DNA from: Marinobacter lipolyticus SM19
GTDB taxonomy: Bacteria; Pseudomonadota; Gammaproteobacteria; Pseudomonadales; Oleiphilaceae
Assembly (NCBI RefSeq): GCF_000397065.2
Contig: NZ_KE007327.1
Location: forward strand, 209,919-273,918
DNA length: 64,000 bases
Direction: 5' to 3'
Made by a program: the position numbers and the translations under genes
Part shown: piece after piece, positions 52,359 to 62,827 of the stretch
Layout: each line of letters starts with the position of its first letter
Numbering within the stretch: position 1 is the stretch's first letter
Notes under the pieces: model-generated
The model's database searches: none
What the model was told of the DNA's origin: nothing
What the model saw: only the letters and a program-made list of their open reading frames with translations

Positions 52359-54197
52359 TTATCCGTTGCCCTGGTCGTCAATGAAGCCGCGCAGGTGATC
52401 GGAGCGGGAAGGGTGGCGCAGTTTGCGCAGGGCCTTGGCTTCGATCTGACGGATACGCTCCCGGGTGACGTCGAACTGTTTGCCGACTTCTTCCAGGGTG
52501 TGATCGGTGTTCATTTCGATCCCGAAGCGCATGCGCAGTACCTTGGACTCGCGAGCGGTGAGGCCGGCCAGTACTGAGCGGGTGGCTTCCCGCAGACCTT
52601 CGGCGGTCGCGGAGTCCACCGGCGAGAGCGCCTGGATGTCCTCAATGAAATCTCCCAGATGGCTGTCTTCATCATCGCCGATCGGAGTTTCCATGGAGAT
52701 CGGTTCTTTGGCGATCTTCAGCACCTTGCGGATCTTGTCCTCGGGCATTTCCATACGCTCGCCAAGCTCTTCCGGCGTGGGTTCGCGACCCATTTCCTGC
52801 AGCATCTGGCGGGAGATGCGGTTGAGCTTGTTGATGGTTTCAATCATGTGCACCGGAATACGGATGGTGCGGGCCTGGTCCGCAATGGAGCGGGTGATGG
52901 CCTGACGAATCCACCAGGTGGCGTAGGTTGAGAACTTGTAGCCACGACGGTATTCGAACTTGTCGACAGCCTTCATCAGGCCGATGTTGCCTTCCTGGAT
53001 CAGGTCCAGGAACTGCAGGCCGCGGTTGGTATATTTCTTGGCGATGGAAATAACCAGTCGCAGGTTGGCTTCAACCATTTCTTTCTTGGCGCGGCGGGCC
53101 TTGGCTTCGCCGATGGAAACACGACGGTTGATTTCCTTGATGTCGGAAACTTCCAGGTCCACTTCGGTCTGGATGTTATGGATGCGCTTTTGCAGACGCA
53201 CGATTTCGTCAATGCGCTCACCCACGGCAGAAGCATAGGGCTTCTTGCTCTTACCAATCTTTTCGGCCCAGTCCAGGCTGACTTCGTTGCCCGGGAACGA
53301 CTTGATGAAATCCTTGCGGGGCATTTTGCATTCACGTACGCAGATCTGCATGATCGCGCGCTCGTTTTCACGCACCAGGTCGTTGGTGGAGCGAACAACG
53401 TTGACCAGCTCCTCGAAGGCCTTATTGCCCAGCTTGAAGGGGGCGAATACCTGTCCCAGCTCGTTCAGGGCCAGCTGGGTTTTCTTGTCGCCACGGCCGT
53501 ACTTTTCCAGTGCCTCGTGGGCGGCATCAAGCTTTTCCTTCAGCAGCTCGAAACGCAGGCGAGTCTCTTCAGGATCCGGGCCGCTTTCGGTTTCTTCTTC
53601 CGAGTCGTCATCGTCGTCGGATGAGTCGCTGTCATTGCTGCTTTCGACCGGTGTTTCCTCGCCCATGAATGGCTCGGCGTCGTCCGGATCCAGAAAGCCG
53701 GTAACGATGTCATTAATACGACCTTCGTTCTCGATAATACGCTCGTACGCCTGCAGCACCGTGCCGGCAGTGCCCGGGAAATGGGCCACGGCCGCCATCA
53801 CATCGCGAATACCTTCCTCAATGCGCTTGGCAATGACGATTTCGCCTTCGCGGGTCAGCAGTTCAACGGTACCCATTTCCCGCATGTACATGCGGACCGG
53901 GTCAGTGGTACGACCGGCGTCAGTCTCTACAGCGGCGAGGGCAGCAGCGGCTTCAGCGGCAGCAGCTTCGTCGGCGGTGGAGTCACCTTCGGTCATGATC
54001 AGGGTGTCGGCGTCGGGGGTTTCCTCGCACACCTGGATGCCCATGTCATTGATCATGCGAATGATATCTTCGACCTGATCCGGGTCGGCAATGTCTTCCG
54101 GAAGGTGGTCGTTTACCTCGGCGTAAGTCAGGTAACCTTGTTCCTTGCCTCGTGCAATGAGGTCTTTCAAACGTGATTTCTGCGAATTGCCTGACAT
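52359..54197 (-). CDS. rpoD: RNA polymerase primary sigma factor RpoD
   Basis: Housekeeping sigma-70 of 612 residues. Region 1.1 is at the N-terminus ([20 protein letters not shown]), region 1.2 includes [20 protein letters not shown], a long acidic non-conserved region (about 190-220) follows, region 2 has [20 protein letters not shown] and [13 protein letters not shown], and region 4.2 has [18 protein letters not shown]. The ATG giving MSGNSQKS is used; a GTG two codons earlier is possible. It ends the rpsU-dnaG-rpoD macromolecular synthesis operon. Confidence 0.98.
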   Translation of the reverse strand: MSGNSQKSRLKDLIARGKEQGYLTYAEVNDHLPEDIADPDQVEDIIRMINDMGIQVCEETPDADTLIMTEGDSTADEAAAAEAAAALAAVETDAGRTTDPVRMYMREMGTVELLTREGEIVIAKRIEEGIRDVMAAVAHFPGTAGTVLQAYERIIENEGRINDIVTGFLDPDDAEPFMGEETPVESSNDSDSSDDDDDSEEETESGPDPEETRLRFELLKEKLDAAHEALEKYGRGDKKTQLALNELGQVFAPFKLGNKAFEELVNVVRSTNDLVRENERAIMQICVRECKMPRKDFIKSFPGNEVSLDWAEKIGKSKKPYASAVGERIDEIVRLQKRIHNIQTEVDLEVSDIKEINRRVSIGEAKARRAKKEMVEANLRLVISIAKKYTNRGLQFLDLIQEGNIGLMKAVDKFEYRRGYKFSTYATWWIRQAITRSIADQARTIRIPVHMIETINKLNRISRQMLQEMGREPTPEELGERMEMPEDKIRKVLKIAKEPISMETPIGDDEDSHLGDFIEDIQALSPVDSATAEGLREATRSVLAGLTARESKVLRMRFGIEMNTDHTLEEVGKQFDVTRERIRQIEAKALRKLRHPSRSDHLRGFIDDQGNG

Positions 54198-54373
54198 AGA
54201 CACCCTGTGAACTCGCTGGTAAAAGGAAAAAAAGTTAAACAGCCATTATAGCTGTCGCTCGGTTGCTCTGCCACCGGATGGTTAGATGGTGATCAACGCT
54301 TCAAGTTTCAAGTGCAATACGGGTTTGACCCTGTATTTTCCCGTTTTTGTCCCGGACAACCATGGATTGCTGG

Positions 54374-56110
54374 TCAGTCCTCGGCTCGCTCGCTCAGGGC
54401 TTTTAACTCCTGGCGCTCTTCCGGCGTAAGGTCCGCCAGACTTCGCTTGGCAGACAGTAATGACATCAGGCGCTGCTTGCGGGCCGCTTCCTGATTCGGG
54501 GACAGCAGTTCCCTGGCGCCGGCCAGGGTGCTTTCCCTTGACGGTATGTGTTCAATGCCGTCGAAGAGGTGGTAAAAACGCTCCCGCGCCTGCTTGTCCG
54601 TGGCCAGTGTGCGCACCAGTTTGCGGCGGTCACGGATCTGGCGTTCCAGTATCCAGTCCGCAAAGCGTTTTGCCTGGCCAAACTGTCGGGACTGGCGTGC
54701 CAGTTCGACGACATCACTGGCCATGTCAGGGGCTTCCAGTAGGGCCAGGCACAGAGTGCTGTCCTTGCTGAGCCTGACGTCAATCCGCTCTTCCTGAATC
54801 CTGTCGCGGCGTTCACCGAACCGTTTCTGCCCGTTTTGTGGGCGGCGGTTCTGCCAGTCGTTGCGGCCACTGCAAAGGCGCAACATTTCGTGCCACATGG
54901 CATCCCGCAGGGTGCTTTTGGGCATCTTGTTCAGCAGTGGTTCCGCCCGGGCCCGGAGTTCTCCCCGATGCTCCGGCAACTGCAGGTCCAGCCCCTCGCT
55001 CTGTCGGTCAAACAGATAGCGGGACAATGGCGTGGCACCCTCAATGCGTTTCTGGAAAGCTTCCGGGCCTTCCTTGCGGATCAGTGTGTCCGGGTCTTCG
55101 CCGTCCGGCAGCATCAGGAACTGCAGGTGCATTCCATCCGCCATCAGCTCAAGGGCGTTCTCCAGGGCGCGATCCGCGGCGCGGAATCCGGCCTGGTCAC
55201 CATCAAAGCAGAACACCAGGTGCCGTACCTGCCGGAGCAGGGCGGTCAGGCTGTCCTGATTGGTCGCTGTGCCCAGTGTGGCGACGGCAAAGTGGATGTC
55301 GTGCTGTGCCAGCGCGATAACATCCATATAGCCTTCCACGACCAGCAGCTTGTCCAGTTGCCGGATGGCCTGTTTGGCTTCATACAGGCCGTAAATCTCG
55401 CGGCTCTTGTGAAAAACATCGGACTCCGGAGAGTTGATGTATTTGGCCTTGTCGTCGCCAAGGGTTCGTCCCCCGAACGCCACGGTTTTTCCGCGGCTAT
55501 TGCGAATCGGGAACATTACCCGATTGCGGAACAGGTCCCTGGGGCGGCCGTACTTATCGGAAACCGTACCGGTTTCAAGCAACGGTCCCTGCAGATCACG
55601 ATTGCAGGCATCAAATAGTGCCGTGCCCGTCGCAGGTGCATAGCCCAGTTGGTAAAGCTGGATTATGTTGTCGTCCAGCCCGCGTTGCCTGAGGTAGTCT
55701 CTCGCGAATTCGCCCTGTGGGCCGCGCAATGCGGACTGATAAAAGCGACTGGCATAATCCAGGGCGTCGGTCAGTGTCCGGGCCTGCTGGATTTCCTGCC
55801 GTGCACTTTGATCGTAAGGCACTTCCAGGCCGGCACGTTTCGCCAGTTCCTCGACCGCTTCGGTAAAACCCAGTCCTTCAAACTCCCGCACAAAGCTGAT
55901 GGCGTCACCGTGAGCGCCGCAGCCGAAGCAATGGTAAAAGCCTTTATCAGGGCGTACGTTGAAAGACGGTGTCTTCTCATCATGGAACGGGCAGCAGGCT
56001 TTGTAGTTGGCGCCGGCCTTCTTTAGCGTGATGCGTGATCCTATAAGCTCTGCCAGGTCCACTCTATCCAGCAGATCTTCAACAAAACGTTGAGGGATCA
56101 GTCCGCTCAT
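54374..56110 (-). CDS. dnaG: DNA primase DnaG
   Basis: Makes RNA primers at replication forks. The 578-residue protein has the CHC2 zinc site C40-x2-H43...C61-x2-C64 (ACCPFHDEKTPSF, YHCFGCGAHGD), a Toprim domain (LLVVEGYMDVIAL, VFCFDGDQAG) and the C-terminal DnaB-binding domain. The ATG with GGAG upstream is used. It lies between rpsU and rpoD, with a terminator before it, as in E. coli. Confidence 0.97.
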   Translation of the reverse strand: MSGLIPQRFVEDLLDRVDLAELIGSRITLKKAGANYKACCPFHDEKTPSFNVRPDKGFYHCFGCGAHGDAISFVREFEGLGFTEAVEELAKRAGLEVPYDQSARQEIQQARTLTDALDYASRFYQSALRGPQGEFARDYLRQRGLDDNIIQLYQLGYAPATGTALFDACNRDLQGPLLETGTVSDKYGRPRDLFRNRVMFPIRNSRGKTVAFGGRTLGDDKAKYINSPESDVFHKSREIYGLYEAKQAIRQLDKLLVVEGYMDVIALAQHDIHFAVATLGTATNQDSLTALLRQVRHLVFCFDGDQAGFRAADRALENALELMADGMHLQFLMLPDGEDPDTLIRKEGPEAFQKRIEGATPLSRYLFDRQSEGLDLQLPEHRGELRARAEPLLNKMPKSTLRDAMWHEMLRLCSGRNDWQNRRPQNGQKRFGERRDRIQEERIDVRLSKDSTLCLALLEAPDMASDVVELARQSRQFGQAKRFADWILERQIRDRRKLVRTLATDKQARERFYHLFDGIEHIPSRESTLAGARELLSPNQEAARKQRLMSLLSAKRSLADLTPEERQELKALSERAED

Positions 56111-56155
56111 GATGACTCCGGTTGCGCAGTAATGCCGGCCTAGCGCCGCCAATAG

Positions 56156-56191
56156 CCAAAAATGCCGCCGAAGCCAGGCCTCGGCGGCATT
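56156..56191 (-). terminator. rpsU-dnaG intercistronic terminator
   Basis: AATGCCGCCGA and TCGGCGGCATT form an 11-bp stem with a 9-base loop, followed on the minus strand by TTTTTGG. The equivalent E. coli site (T1) lets most transcripts stop after rpsU, so that S21 is made in excess over primase. Confidence 0.85.
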
Positions 56192-56264
56192 TAGGAATCG
56201 CTCTGTGCAGCCTGCGGCTTAACAGGCGATTATTGGTATGCAGTCAAGCGGCGTCGGCTAAAGC

Positions 56265-56480
56265 TTAGTACAGACGCTCGAACTTGCGCTGTTCCCGCTG
56301 AAGCTTCTTGAGATGACGCTTAACGGCAGCGGCTGCCTTACGCTTGCGAACGGCTGTCGGCTTCTCGTAGTGCTCGCGACGACGTACTTCCGACAGTACA
56401 CCTGCTTTTTCGCAGGAACGCTTGAAGCGACGCAGGGCTACGTCAAACGGTTCATTCTCTTTCACTTTAACAGCTGGCAT
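56265..56480 (-). CDS. rpsU: Ribosomal protein S21
   Basis: A basic 71-residue protein of the small ribosomal subunit, involved in base-pairing of mRNA and 16S rRNA. The sequence [20 protein letters not shown] and the basic C-terminus [19 protein letters not shown] are standard. It is the first gene of the rpsU-dnaG-rpoD operon and has a clear promoter upstream. Confidence 0.98.
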   Translation of the reverse strand: MPAVKVKENEPFDVALRRFKRSCEKAGVLSEVRRREHYEKPTAVRKRKAAAAVKRHLKKLQREQRKFERLY

Positions 56481-56600
56481 TCGAAAATCACCTACCTGAT
56501 GTATTCGGTTTCTGTTTTGTCTGATCGACTCGTGCGTCGAATCGACTCGATACCTGGTCAGATTGGCTAAAACTCGACCAGTGCATATTTAAGGGCGGCA

Positions 56601-56630
56601 ATGATAGCCCCTGCTCCGGGGTAAGGTCAA
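56601..56630 (-). promoter_or_regulatory. Sigma-70 promoter of rpsU
   Basis: On the minus strand TTGACC, an 18-bp spacer and TATCAT form a good promoter, about 120 bp upstream of the rpsU start. It lies in the region divergent from tsaD. Confidence 0.65.
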
Positions 56631-56720
56631 TGTTTGTTCGATGAAACTGCCAGTGGGTTTCGGCTTTCTGCTAAAATAGCCGCCTTGACCATTCATGCTA
56701 CCCGTTGTGATCCATTATCT

Positions 56721-57776
56721 ATGCTGATTCTCGGAATTGAAACCTCCTGCGACGAGACCGGTGTCGCCCTCTACCACAGCGAGCAGGGGCTGTTGGCCCA
56801 TGCACTGTTCAGTCAAATCGACATGCATGCGGACTATGGTGGCGTGGTGCCGGAACTGGCGTCGCGTGATCATGTTCGCAAGTTGCTGCCCCTGTGTGAT
56901 CAGGTGTTGGCGGAAGCCGGATGCAGCCGCCAGGATCTCGAGGGAATCGCTTACACCGCCGGTCCCGGCCTGGTAGGGGCTCTGATGGTGGGCGGTTCTG
57001 TTGCCCACGCGTTGGGCTTTGCTCTGGGAATTCCGGTGTTGGGCGTGCATCACATGGAAGGCCATCTCCTGGCGCCTATGCTGGAGCCGCAGCCACCGGC
57101 ATTTCCGTTTGTGGCGTTGCTGGTCTCCGGTGGTCACACACAGCTGGTCCGGGTGGATGGCATCGGCGAATACGAGATGCTGGGCGAGTCCGTTGACGAT
57201 GCCGCTGGGGAGGCCTTTGACAAGACCGCGAAGATGCTCGGGCTAGACTATCCGGGTGGTCCGCGGGTGGCGGCGTTGGCGGAAAAAGGCACTCCGGACC
57301 GCTACCGGTTCCCGCGACCGATGACGGATCGCCCGGGGCTGGACTTCAGCTTCAGCGGCCTGAAAACGTTTACGCTCAATACCGTCACAGCGGCAGAAGA
57401 AGCCGGTGGCCTGGATGATCAGACGCGGGCGGATATTGCTCTGGCGTTTGAGGCTGCCGTAGTGGATACCCTGACCATCAAATGCCGGCGAGCTCTGGAG
57501 CAGACGGGCTGCAAACGGCTGGTTATTGCTGGTGGAGTAAGCGCTAACAAGCGCCTGAGAGCTGGCTTGGAGAAGATGACGGAAAAACTCAGGGCTGGTG
57601 TGTTCTACGCTCGCCCCGAGTTCTGCACCGACAACGGCGCCATGATTGCCTATGCCGGTTGTCAGCGAATTCGGGCGGGGCAGAGAGATGGGGATCGTAT
57701 TCTGGCGGTTCCGCGCTGGCCAATGAACACCTTGCCGCCGGTGTCACAGCCCCGGTCTAACGGGCTGGTGGACTAA
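56721..57776 (+). CDS. tsaD: tRNA threonylcarbamoyltransferase subunit TsaD
   Basis: Kae1/Qri7-type ATPase that, with TsaB and TsaE, transfers threonylcarbamoyl to A37 of ANN-decoding tRNAs. The 351-residue protein starts [19 protein letters not shown]. The metal-binding histidines are in [11 protein letters not shown] and the nucleotide site in [11 protein letters not shown] and [10 protein letters not shown]. The upstream in-frame extension is not conserved. It is divergent from rpsU, a very widely conserved arrangement. TsaD was formerly called Gcp or YgjD. Confidence 0.97.
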   Translation: MLILGIETSCDETGVALYHSEQGLLAHALFSQIDMHADYGGVVPELASRDHVRKLLPLCDQVLAEAGCSRQDLEGIAYTAGPGLVGALMVGGSVAHALGFALGIPVLGVHHMEGHLLAPMLEPQPPAFPFVALLVSGGHTQLVRVDGIGEYEMLGESVDDAAGEAFDKTAKMLGLDYPGGPRVAALAEKGTPDRYRFPRPMTDRPGLDFSFSGLKTFTLNTVTAAEEAGGLDDQTRADIALAFEAAVVDTLTIKCRRALEQTGCKRLVIAGGVSANKRLRAGLEKMTEKLRAGVFYARPEFCTDNGAMIAYAGCQRIRAGQRDGDRILAVPRWPMNTLPPVSQPRSNGLVD

Positions 57777-57783
57777 ACTGGCG

Positions 57784-58368
57784 CTAGAATCGGGTTTCCC
57801 GCCCCTGGGCCAGACGAACCAGATTATTGCGATGGCGCACGACGATCAGAATGGCGAGCAAGCCGAACAGGGGCAGGGTTTTGGGTTCGATGAGTGCACT
57901 GATCAGCGGTCCACTGACGATGGCAATGATCGATGCCAACGCCGAGATGCGCCAACGCCACATGACCAGTGCCCAAATTACTGCAAGTAACAGCGTGGTC
58001 AGGGGCGCCAGCGCCAAACCCGAGCCCAGTGCAGTTGCCACGCCCTTGCCGCCTTTGAACCGGTAGAAAATGGGTACCATGTGGCCCGTGACCGCGCACA
58101 GTGCAACCATGGCCTGGGCCAGGATCGACAGTCCAGCGGCGTTGGCCAGCCACACTGGTCCGAAGCCCTTGGCGGCATCCAGCAGCAGGGTCAGGACAGC
58201 AGGCGCCCAGCCGCCGTTACGGTAGACGTTGGTCGCTCCGGGGTTGCCAGATCCCAGTGCGCGGGGGTCTGGCAGCTTCCAGAGCTTGCAGATCTCAAGG
58301 GCAAACAGCACGGAGCCGGCCAGGTAGGCCAGAGCACACAGCAGGACTATCAGTAAAGGATCGCTCAT
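57784..58368 (-). CDS. plsY: Glycerol-3-phosphate acyltransferase PlsY
   Basis: Inner-membrane enzyme of 194 residues that acylates glycerol-3-phosphate with acyl-phosphate, the first step of phospholipid synthesis. The first conserved loop, GSGNPGATNVYR, the second loop GHMVPIFYRFKGGKGVA and about five membrane helices are present. The ATG giving MSDPLLIVLL is used. It converges on tsaD with 7 bp between the stops and is divergent from folB. Confidence 0.96.
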   Translation of the reverse strand: MSDPLLIVLLCALAYLAGSVLFALEICKLWKLPDPRALGSGNPGATNVYRNGGWAPAVLTLLLDAAKGFGPVWLANAAGLSILAQAMVALCAVTGHMVPIFYRFKGGKGVATALGSGLALAPLTTLLLAVIWALVMWRWRISALASIIAIVSGPLISALIEPKTLPLFGLLAILIVVRHRNNLVRLAQGRETRF

Positions 58369-58512
58369 TGAATTCACGGGCAATTGTTCCGGAGCAAAGA
58401 CGCGTCCGGTGGATTTATGCGAAAATGCCAGCCCCACGAACGCCGCAGGCCGAGAATCACACAGTATCCGTAGCCTGTACGTTATTCAATCAGCAAAGAG
58501 TGTAATAATCCG

Positions 58513-58869
58513 GTGACAGACAGTGTTCTGATTGAGGGCCTGGCCGTAGAGGCGGTGATTGGTGTCTACGACTGGGAGCGGGAAGTCACCCAACGACTGG
58601 TCGTGGACCTGGAAATGGGTTGGGATAACCGAATTCCCGGAGCGTCCGATGATGTTGTGGATGCGTTGGATTACGCCACGGTCAGTGAGCGGGTGACCCA
58701 TTGGCTCCAGCAGGCCAGGCCGCAGCTTCTGGAAACGGCGGCTGAGGGGCTTGCAGTCATGATACAGGCGGATTTTGGCGTGCCATGGTTAAAGCTGACG
58801 TTGCGTAAACCGGGTGCGGTGCCGACGGCCAGAGCCGTTGGTGTTCGTATCGAACGAGGGCTGCAGTGA
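58513..58869 (+). CDS. folB: Dihydroneopterin aldolase FolB
   Basis: Cleaves dihydroneopterin to 6-hydroxymethyl-dihydropterin in folate synthesis. The 118-residue protein has the family start DSVLIEGLAVEAVIGVYDWE and LRKPGAVPTARAVGVRIER. It starts with GTG. Its stop codon overlaps the ATG of the downstream folK-type gene (TGATG), so the two are coupled. Confidence 0.95.
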   Translation: MTDSVLIEGLAVEAVIGVYDWEREVTQRLVVDLEMGWDNRIPGASDDVVDALDYATVSERVTHWLQQARPQLLETAAEGLAVMIQADFGVPWLKLTLRKPGAVPTARAVGVRIERGLQ

Positions 58870-59390
58870 TGTCCGCCAGGGCGCGGGTTTATATCAGCAT
58901 CGGCAGCAATACTGATCGGTCTCACTATATCTCGGTGGCGTTGGACGCCCTGTCAGAATGGTTTGATGCACTGACCATTTCACCGGTTTATGAAAGCGAG
59001 GCTGTCGGGTTTGATGGCTCACCTTTTTACAATCTGGTGGTCGGTGTGGATACCGACTGGAGCGTTGGCGAGCTTTCGCGCCGCTTCAAGCAGTTGGAGG
59101 CAGACCATGGCCGCCGCCGGGATGAGCCCCGGTTTCGTGCGCAGACTCTGGACCTGGATATTCTCACCTATAACGAGGTGGTTGGTGAGCCCGATGGCGT
59201 GGAGTTGCCGCGTGGTGAAATCCTCAGGAACGCCTTTGTGCTCTGGCCCCTGTCCGATATTGCGCCGGACGACCGCCACCCGGTCTTTGGTAAGACCTAT
59301 CGGGAGCTGTGGCAGTCGTACTCCGGTGATCAGAAACTCTGGCCCATAGACTTCACCTGGCAGGGCAAACGGATTTCACGGGCGCTTTGA
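58869..59390 (+). CDS. FolK-like pyrophosphokinase (divergent paralogue)
   Basis: A 173-residue protein of the HPPK fold, which transfers pyrophosphate from ATP to hydroxymethyl-dihydropterin. The N-terminal YISIGSNTDRS and the metal-binding QTLDLDIL are present. The WGPRTLDLD segment of standard FolK reads RFRAQTLDLD here, so the loop tryptophan and proline are missing. It is coupled to folB, as in Pseudomonas, and its 3' end overlaps the convergent pgi gene by 15 bp. A canonical folK lies near 63 kb, so this copy may have a specialised or weaker activity. Confidence 0.85.
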   Translation: MSARARVYISIGSNTDRSHYISVALDALSEWFDALTISPVYESEAVGFDGSPFYNLVVGVDTDWSVGELSRRFKQLEADHGRRRDEPRFRAQTLDLDILTYNEVVGEPDGVELPRGEILRNAFVLWPLSDIAPDDRHPVFGKTYRELWQSYSGDQKLWPIDFTWQGKRISRAL

Positions 59391-61034
59391 CCGGAACAGC
59401 CGGATCAACTGCTCGGTTGAGCTGTCGCTGGTTGTCTTTGTTGCCGGTCCACCCATGATCTGATCCAGAATGCCTTTGCCCATCTGCTTGCCCAGCTCCA
59501 CACCCCACTGATCGAACGAGTCCACGTCCCATATCACACCCTGGACAAAGGTCCGGTGCTCATACAGGGCGACCAGTGCACCAAGCGTTTCCGGGGTGAG
59601 TTTGTCCATCAGCAGGGTATTGCTAGGCTTATTGCCGTGAATTACCTTGTGTGGTGCCAGGGCCGCGATGTCGTCCTGTGACAGCCCTTCCTGCTCCAGT
59701 TCCTGCCGGGCTTCTTCTTCTGTTTTGCCAGCCATCAGGGCTCGCGTCTGACTCAGGCAGTTGGCAAACAGTATGGCGTGATGCTCGCCTACCGGGTTCT
59801 GACTTTGCAACGGGATTATGAAATCGGCCGGAATCAATCGCGTACCCTGGTGCAGCAACTGATGGTAGGCATGCTGGCCATTGGCACCGACACCGCCCCA
59901 GATGATGGGGCCTGTGGGGTAGCTCACCGGTTCGCCATCCTGGGTGACGCATTTGCCGTTGCTTTCCATGTCCAGTTGCTGCAAGTGCGCTGGCAGGCTT
60001 TCCAGGTAATGATCATAGGGCAGGATGGCGTGGGACTCGGCACCCCAGAAATTACTGTACCAGATGCCCAGCATCGCCATGATCACCGGCAGGTTCTGTT
60101 CCAGTGGGGTGTGTCGAAAGTGCTGGTCCATGGCGCGAGCGCCGGACAGCAGAGCGTGAAAGTTGGTCATACCCACCATCAGCGCGATGGGCAGCCCGAT
60201 CGCGGACCACAGGGAATAGCGCCCGCCTACCCAGTCCCACATCGGGAAAATGTTGTCGCTGGCTATGCCGAAGGCTTCAGCTTCTCGAGAATTGGCCGTA
60301 ACGGCGACGAAGTGTTGGGCAATCGCAGTGTCGGTGCCCCCGTTCTCCAGGAGCCAGTCCCTGGCAATTTGACCGTTCTCCAGGGTTTCCTGGGTGCGGA
60401 AGGACTTGGACTGGATGAGGAACAGGGTGGTTTCCGGGGTCACCTGCTGCAGCACTTCGCAAATATCGGAGCCATCAATGTTGGCCACAAAGTGGCCTCT
60501 GAGCTGACCGTTCTGGTAAGGCTTGAGCGCCTCGCACACCAGTTTCGGACCCAGGAACGAACCGCCAATGCCAATGCTCACAACGTCCGTAAAGGTTTTT
60601 CCGGTATAGCCAGTACGCCGGCCTGAAAGTATATCGTCGGTAAATGACGCCATACGGGCCAGTGATTGCTCCACTTCGGGCATGATGTCGATGCCGTCGA
60701 CCATGACCGCATTCCCGCCCGTATTTCGCAGGGCGGTGTGCAGGGCAGGACGAGCCTCGGTGACGTTGATCCGGTGGCCAAGGAACATGGCTTCCGTTCG
60801 TTCCGGTACGCCGCATTGCCGTGCCAGTGCCATCAGGCTGGCGAGGATTTCGTCAGTTAAGCGGTTTTTGGAGAAATCGAGAGACAGGCCCGCGCCTTCC
60901 GTGAAATAACGCTGCGCACGGTCCGGGTCCTGTTCAAACAGCGTCCGCATGGGTGTGTTCTTCAGACCTTGCTGGAGGCTGGCAAGAGCCCGCCACTCGG
61001 GGCGAGACGTGAGTGGCGCGGGATCCAGGGGCAT
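59376..61034 (-). CDS. pgi: Glucose-6-phosphate isomerase
   Basis: Interconverts glucose-6-phosphate and fructose-6-phosphate. The 552-residue protein has the signatures SIGIGGSFLGPKLVCEAL, DWVGGRYSLWSAIGLPIALM and GVIWDVDSFDQWGVELGK, and the conserved HAYHQLLHQGT. It lies 32 bp after panC on the same strand and probably ends the panB-panC-pgi operon. Its 3' end overlaps the convergent folK-like gene. Confidence 0.97.
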   Translation of the reverse strand: MPLDPAPLTSRPEWRALASLQQGLKNTPMRTLFEQDPDRAQRYFTEGAGLSLDFSKNRLTDEILASLMALARQCGVPERTEAMFLGHRINVTEARPALHTALRNTGGNAVMVDGIDIMPEVEQSLARMASFTDDILSGRRTGYTGKTFTDVVSIGIGGSFLGPKLVCEALKPYQNGQLRGHFVANIDGSDICEVLQQVTPETTLFLIQSKSFRTQETLENGQIARDWLLENGGTDTAIAQHFVAVTANSREAEAFGIASDNIFPMWDWVGGRYSLWSAIGLPIALMVGMTNFHALLSGARAMDQHFRHTPLEQNLPVIMAMLGIWYSNFWGAESHAILPYDHYLESLPAHLQQLDMESNGKCVTQDGEPVSYPTGPIIWGGVGANGQHAYHQLLHQGTRLIPADFIIPLQSQNPVGEHHAILFANCLSQTRALMAGKTEEEARQELEQEGLSQDDIAALAPHKVIHGNKPSNTLLMDKLTPETLGALVALYEHRTFVQGVIWDVDSFDQWGVELGKQMGKGILDQIMGGPATKTTSDSSTEQLIRLFRSKRP

Positions 61035-61066
61035 GATTTGATTCCTTTCGGTTGTCAGAGTCTCAA

Positions 61067-61918
61067 TCAGGACCGGGCAATTGATTGGTTATCGATCAAT
61101 CGCGTGGTGCCGAGGAAGGCGGCGACCAGTATGGTCAGTTCGGAGTCTTCCGGAGTCGCCGGCTTCAGGGTCAGGCTGTTGACGATGTTGAAGTAATCCG
61201 GACGCAGGCCAGCGGCCGTCAGCGCATCATTGGCTTCCTGCTCCAGGGCGGTGAAGTCGGTGCGGCCTTCATCGAGCTTGCGGGCGCATTCCTGCAGGGC
61301 CTGATAAACCGCCGGGGCGATGATTCGTTCGGCGTCACTCAGGTAGCCGTTGCGGGAGCTCTTTGCCAGCCCGTCATCCTCGCGGATGGTGGGAGCGCCA
61401 ATCACTTCCACGGGCATCATCAGGTCACGGACCAGCTTGCGGATAACGGCCAGTTGCTGGAAGTCCTTCTCGCCAAATACAGCGATGTCCGGCTGGACCA
61501 TATTGAACAGCATGGTCACAACCGTTGCCACGCCCTCGAAGTGTCCCGGGCGGCTGGCTCCGCAGTGGCCGTCGCTGACCTCGGGGACAACTACCTTGGT
61601 TTGCTGTACCAGGCCGTTGGGGTAGATTTCCTCAACACTGGGGGCAAAGACCAGGGTGTTGCCGGCGGCCTCAAGCTGTCTCTGGTCTTCTTCCAGGGTG
61701 CGGGGGTAGCTGTCCAGATCTTCGCTGGCACCAAACTGCATCGGATTCACGAAAATGCTGGTTACCACCACGTCGGCCGCTTCGCAGGCCTTACGAACGA
61801 GCGATATGTGCCCTTCGTGAAGGTTGCCCATGGTAGGGACCAGGCCGATGGTTTTTCCTTCGCGGCGATAACCGCGAAGGATGGTGCGCAATTCTTTCAG
61901 GGAGTTGACGGTTCTCAT
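61067..61918 (-). CDS. panC: Pantothenate synthetase PanC
   Basis: ATP-dependent condensation of pantoate with beta-alanine. The 283-residue protein has the HxGH nucleotide motif in [18 protein letters not shown] and the family segments [19 protein letters not shown] and SSRNGYLS. The ATG overlaps the panB stop by four bases (ATGA). panD is not in this window. Confidence 0.97.
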   Translation of the reverse strand: MRTVNSLKELRTILRGYRREGKTIGLVPTMGNLHEGHISLVRKACEAADVVVTSIFVNPMQFGASEDLDSYPRTLEEDQRQLEAAGNTLVFAPSVEEIYPNGLVQQTKVVVPEVSDGHCGASRPGHFEGVATVVTMLFNMVQPDIAVFGEKDFQQLAVIRKLVRDLMMPVEVIGAPTIREDDGLAKSSRNGYLSDAERIIAPAVYQALQECARKLDEGRTDFTALEQEANDALTAAGLRPDYFNIVNSLTLKPATPEDSELTILVAAFLGTTRLIDNQSIARS

Positions 61919-62709
61919 GCCTTGAACGTGTGCTCCTCAGCGGGGAATGAGCGGTCGCGTACCGCTTTGACATAGGCTTCCACAGCCTGTTGTACGGAAC
62001 CAGTATCGGCCAGAAAATCCTTGACGAAGCGGGGTTTTCGGCCGGTGGTAATGCCCAGCATGTCGTGCACGACCAGTACCTGGCCGTCAGTGTCTGCGCC
62101 TGCTCCGATGCCAATAACGGGAGCCTTGACGGCCTGGGTTATCCGTGCCGCCAGTGGTGCCGGCACGCATTCCAGAAGCAGGACGTCGGCACCGGCGGCT
62201 TCCAGTTCGCAGGCGTGCTCAATCATCATCTCTGCAGCGTGTTCATCACGGCCCTGTACTTTATAACCACCGAACTTGTTGACGAACTGTGGCGTCAGGC
62301 CGAGGTGGGCGCACACGGGAACGCCGCGTTCACTCAGGGCAGAGATGGTGTCGGTCATCCAGTCTGTGCCTTCCAGCTTGACCATGTGGGCACCGGCGCG
62401 CATCAGCTCAGCCGCATTTTCCAGGGCTGCCTCGGTGGTTCCGTAAGTCATGAACGGCATGTCCGCCATGATCAGCGAACCACGGTTGCCTTTGGCGACC
62501 GAGCTGACGTGATAGATCATCTGATCCATGGTGACAGGCAGGGTGCTGTCGTGGCCCTGAAGAACCATGCCCAGTGAATCCCCGATAAGGATGACATCCA
62601 CACCGGCTTCACTCACGACCTGTGCGAAGGTGGCATCGTACGAGGTGAGGGCAGAGAAGGCTTCGCCCTTTTGTTTGTATTCCCGCAGGGTGTTGATGGT
62701 AACAGCCAT
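61915..62709 (-). CDS. panB: 3-methyl-2-oxobutanoate hydroxymethyltransferase PanB
   Basis: Makes ketopantoate from alpha-ketoisovalerate and methylene-tetrahydrofolate, the first step of pantothenate synthesis. The 264-residue TIM-barrel protein has [40 protein letters not shown] and [20 protein letters not shown]. It follows folK by 118 bp and overlaps panC. Folate and pantothenate synthesis are linked here because PanB uses a folate cofactor. Confidence 0.97.
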   Translation of the reverse strand: MAVTINTLREYKQKGEAFSALTSYDATFAQVVSEAGVDVILIGDSLGMVLQGHDSTLPVTMDQMIYHVSSVAKGNRGSLIMADMPFMTYGTTEAALENAAELMRAGAHMVKLEGTDWMTDTISALSERGVPVCAHLGLTPQFVNKFGGYKVQGRDEHAAEMMIEHACELEAAGADVLLLECVPAPLAARITQAVKAPVIGIGAGADTDGQVLVVHDMLGITTGRKPRFVKDFLADTGSVQQAVEAYVKAVRDRSFPAEEHTFKA

Positions 62710-62827
62710 AGAATCCTTGCCTTTTGGGTGGATGATGGGCCAAGACCGCGCCGGGGTCAGCCGGCATTTCAGGTGTTAAGGGTAATCCGGGGGGGTGGTT
62801 GAGGCAATAGTACCACGAACTCCGTGA

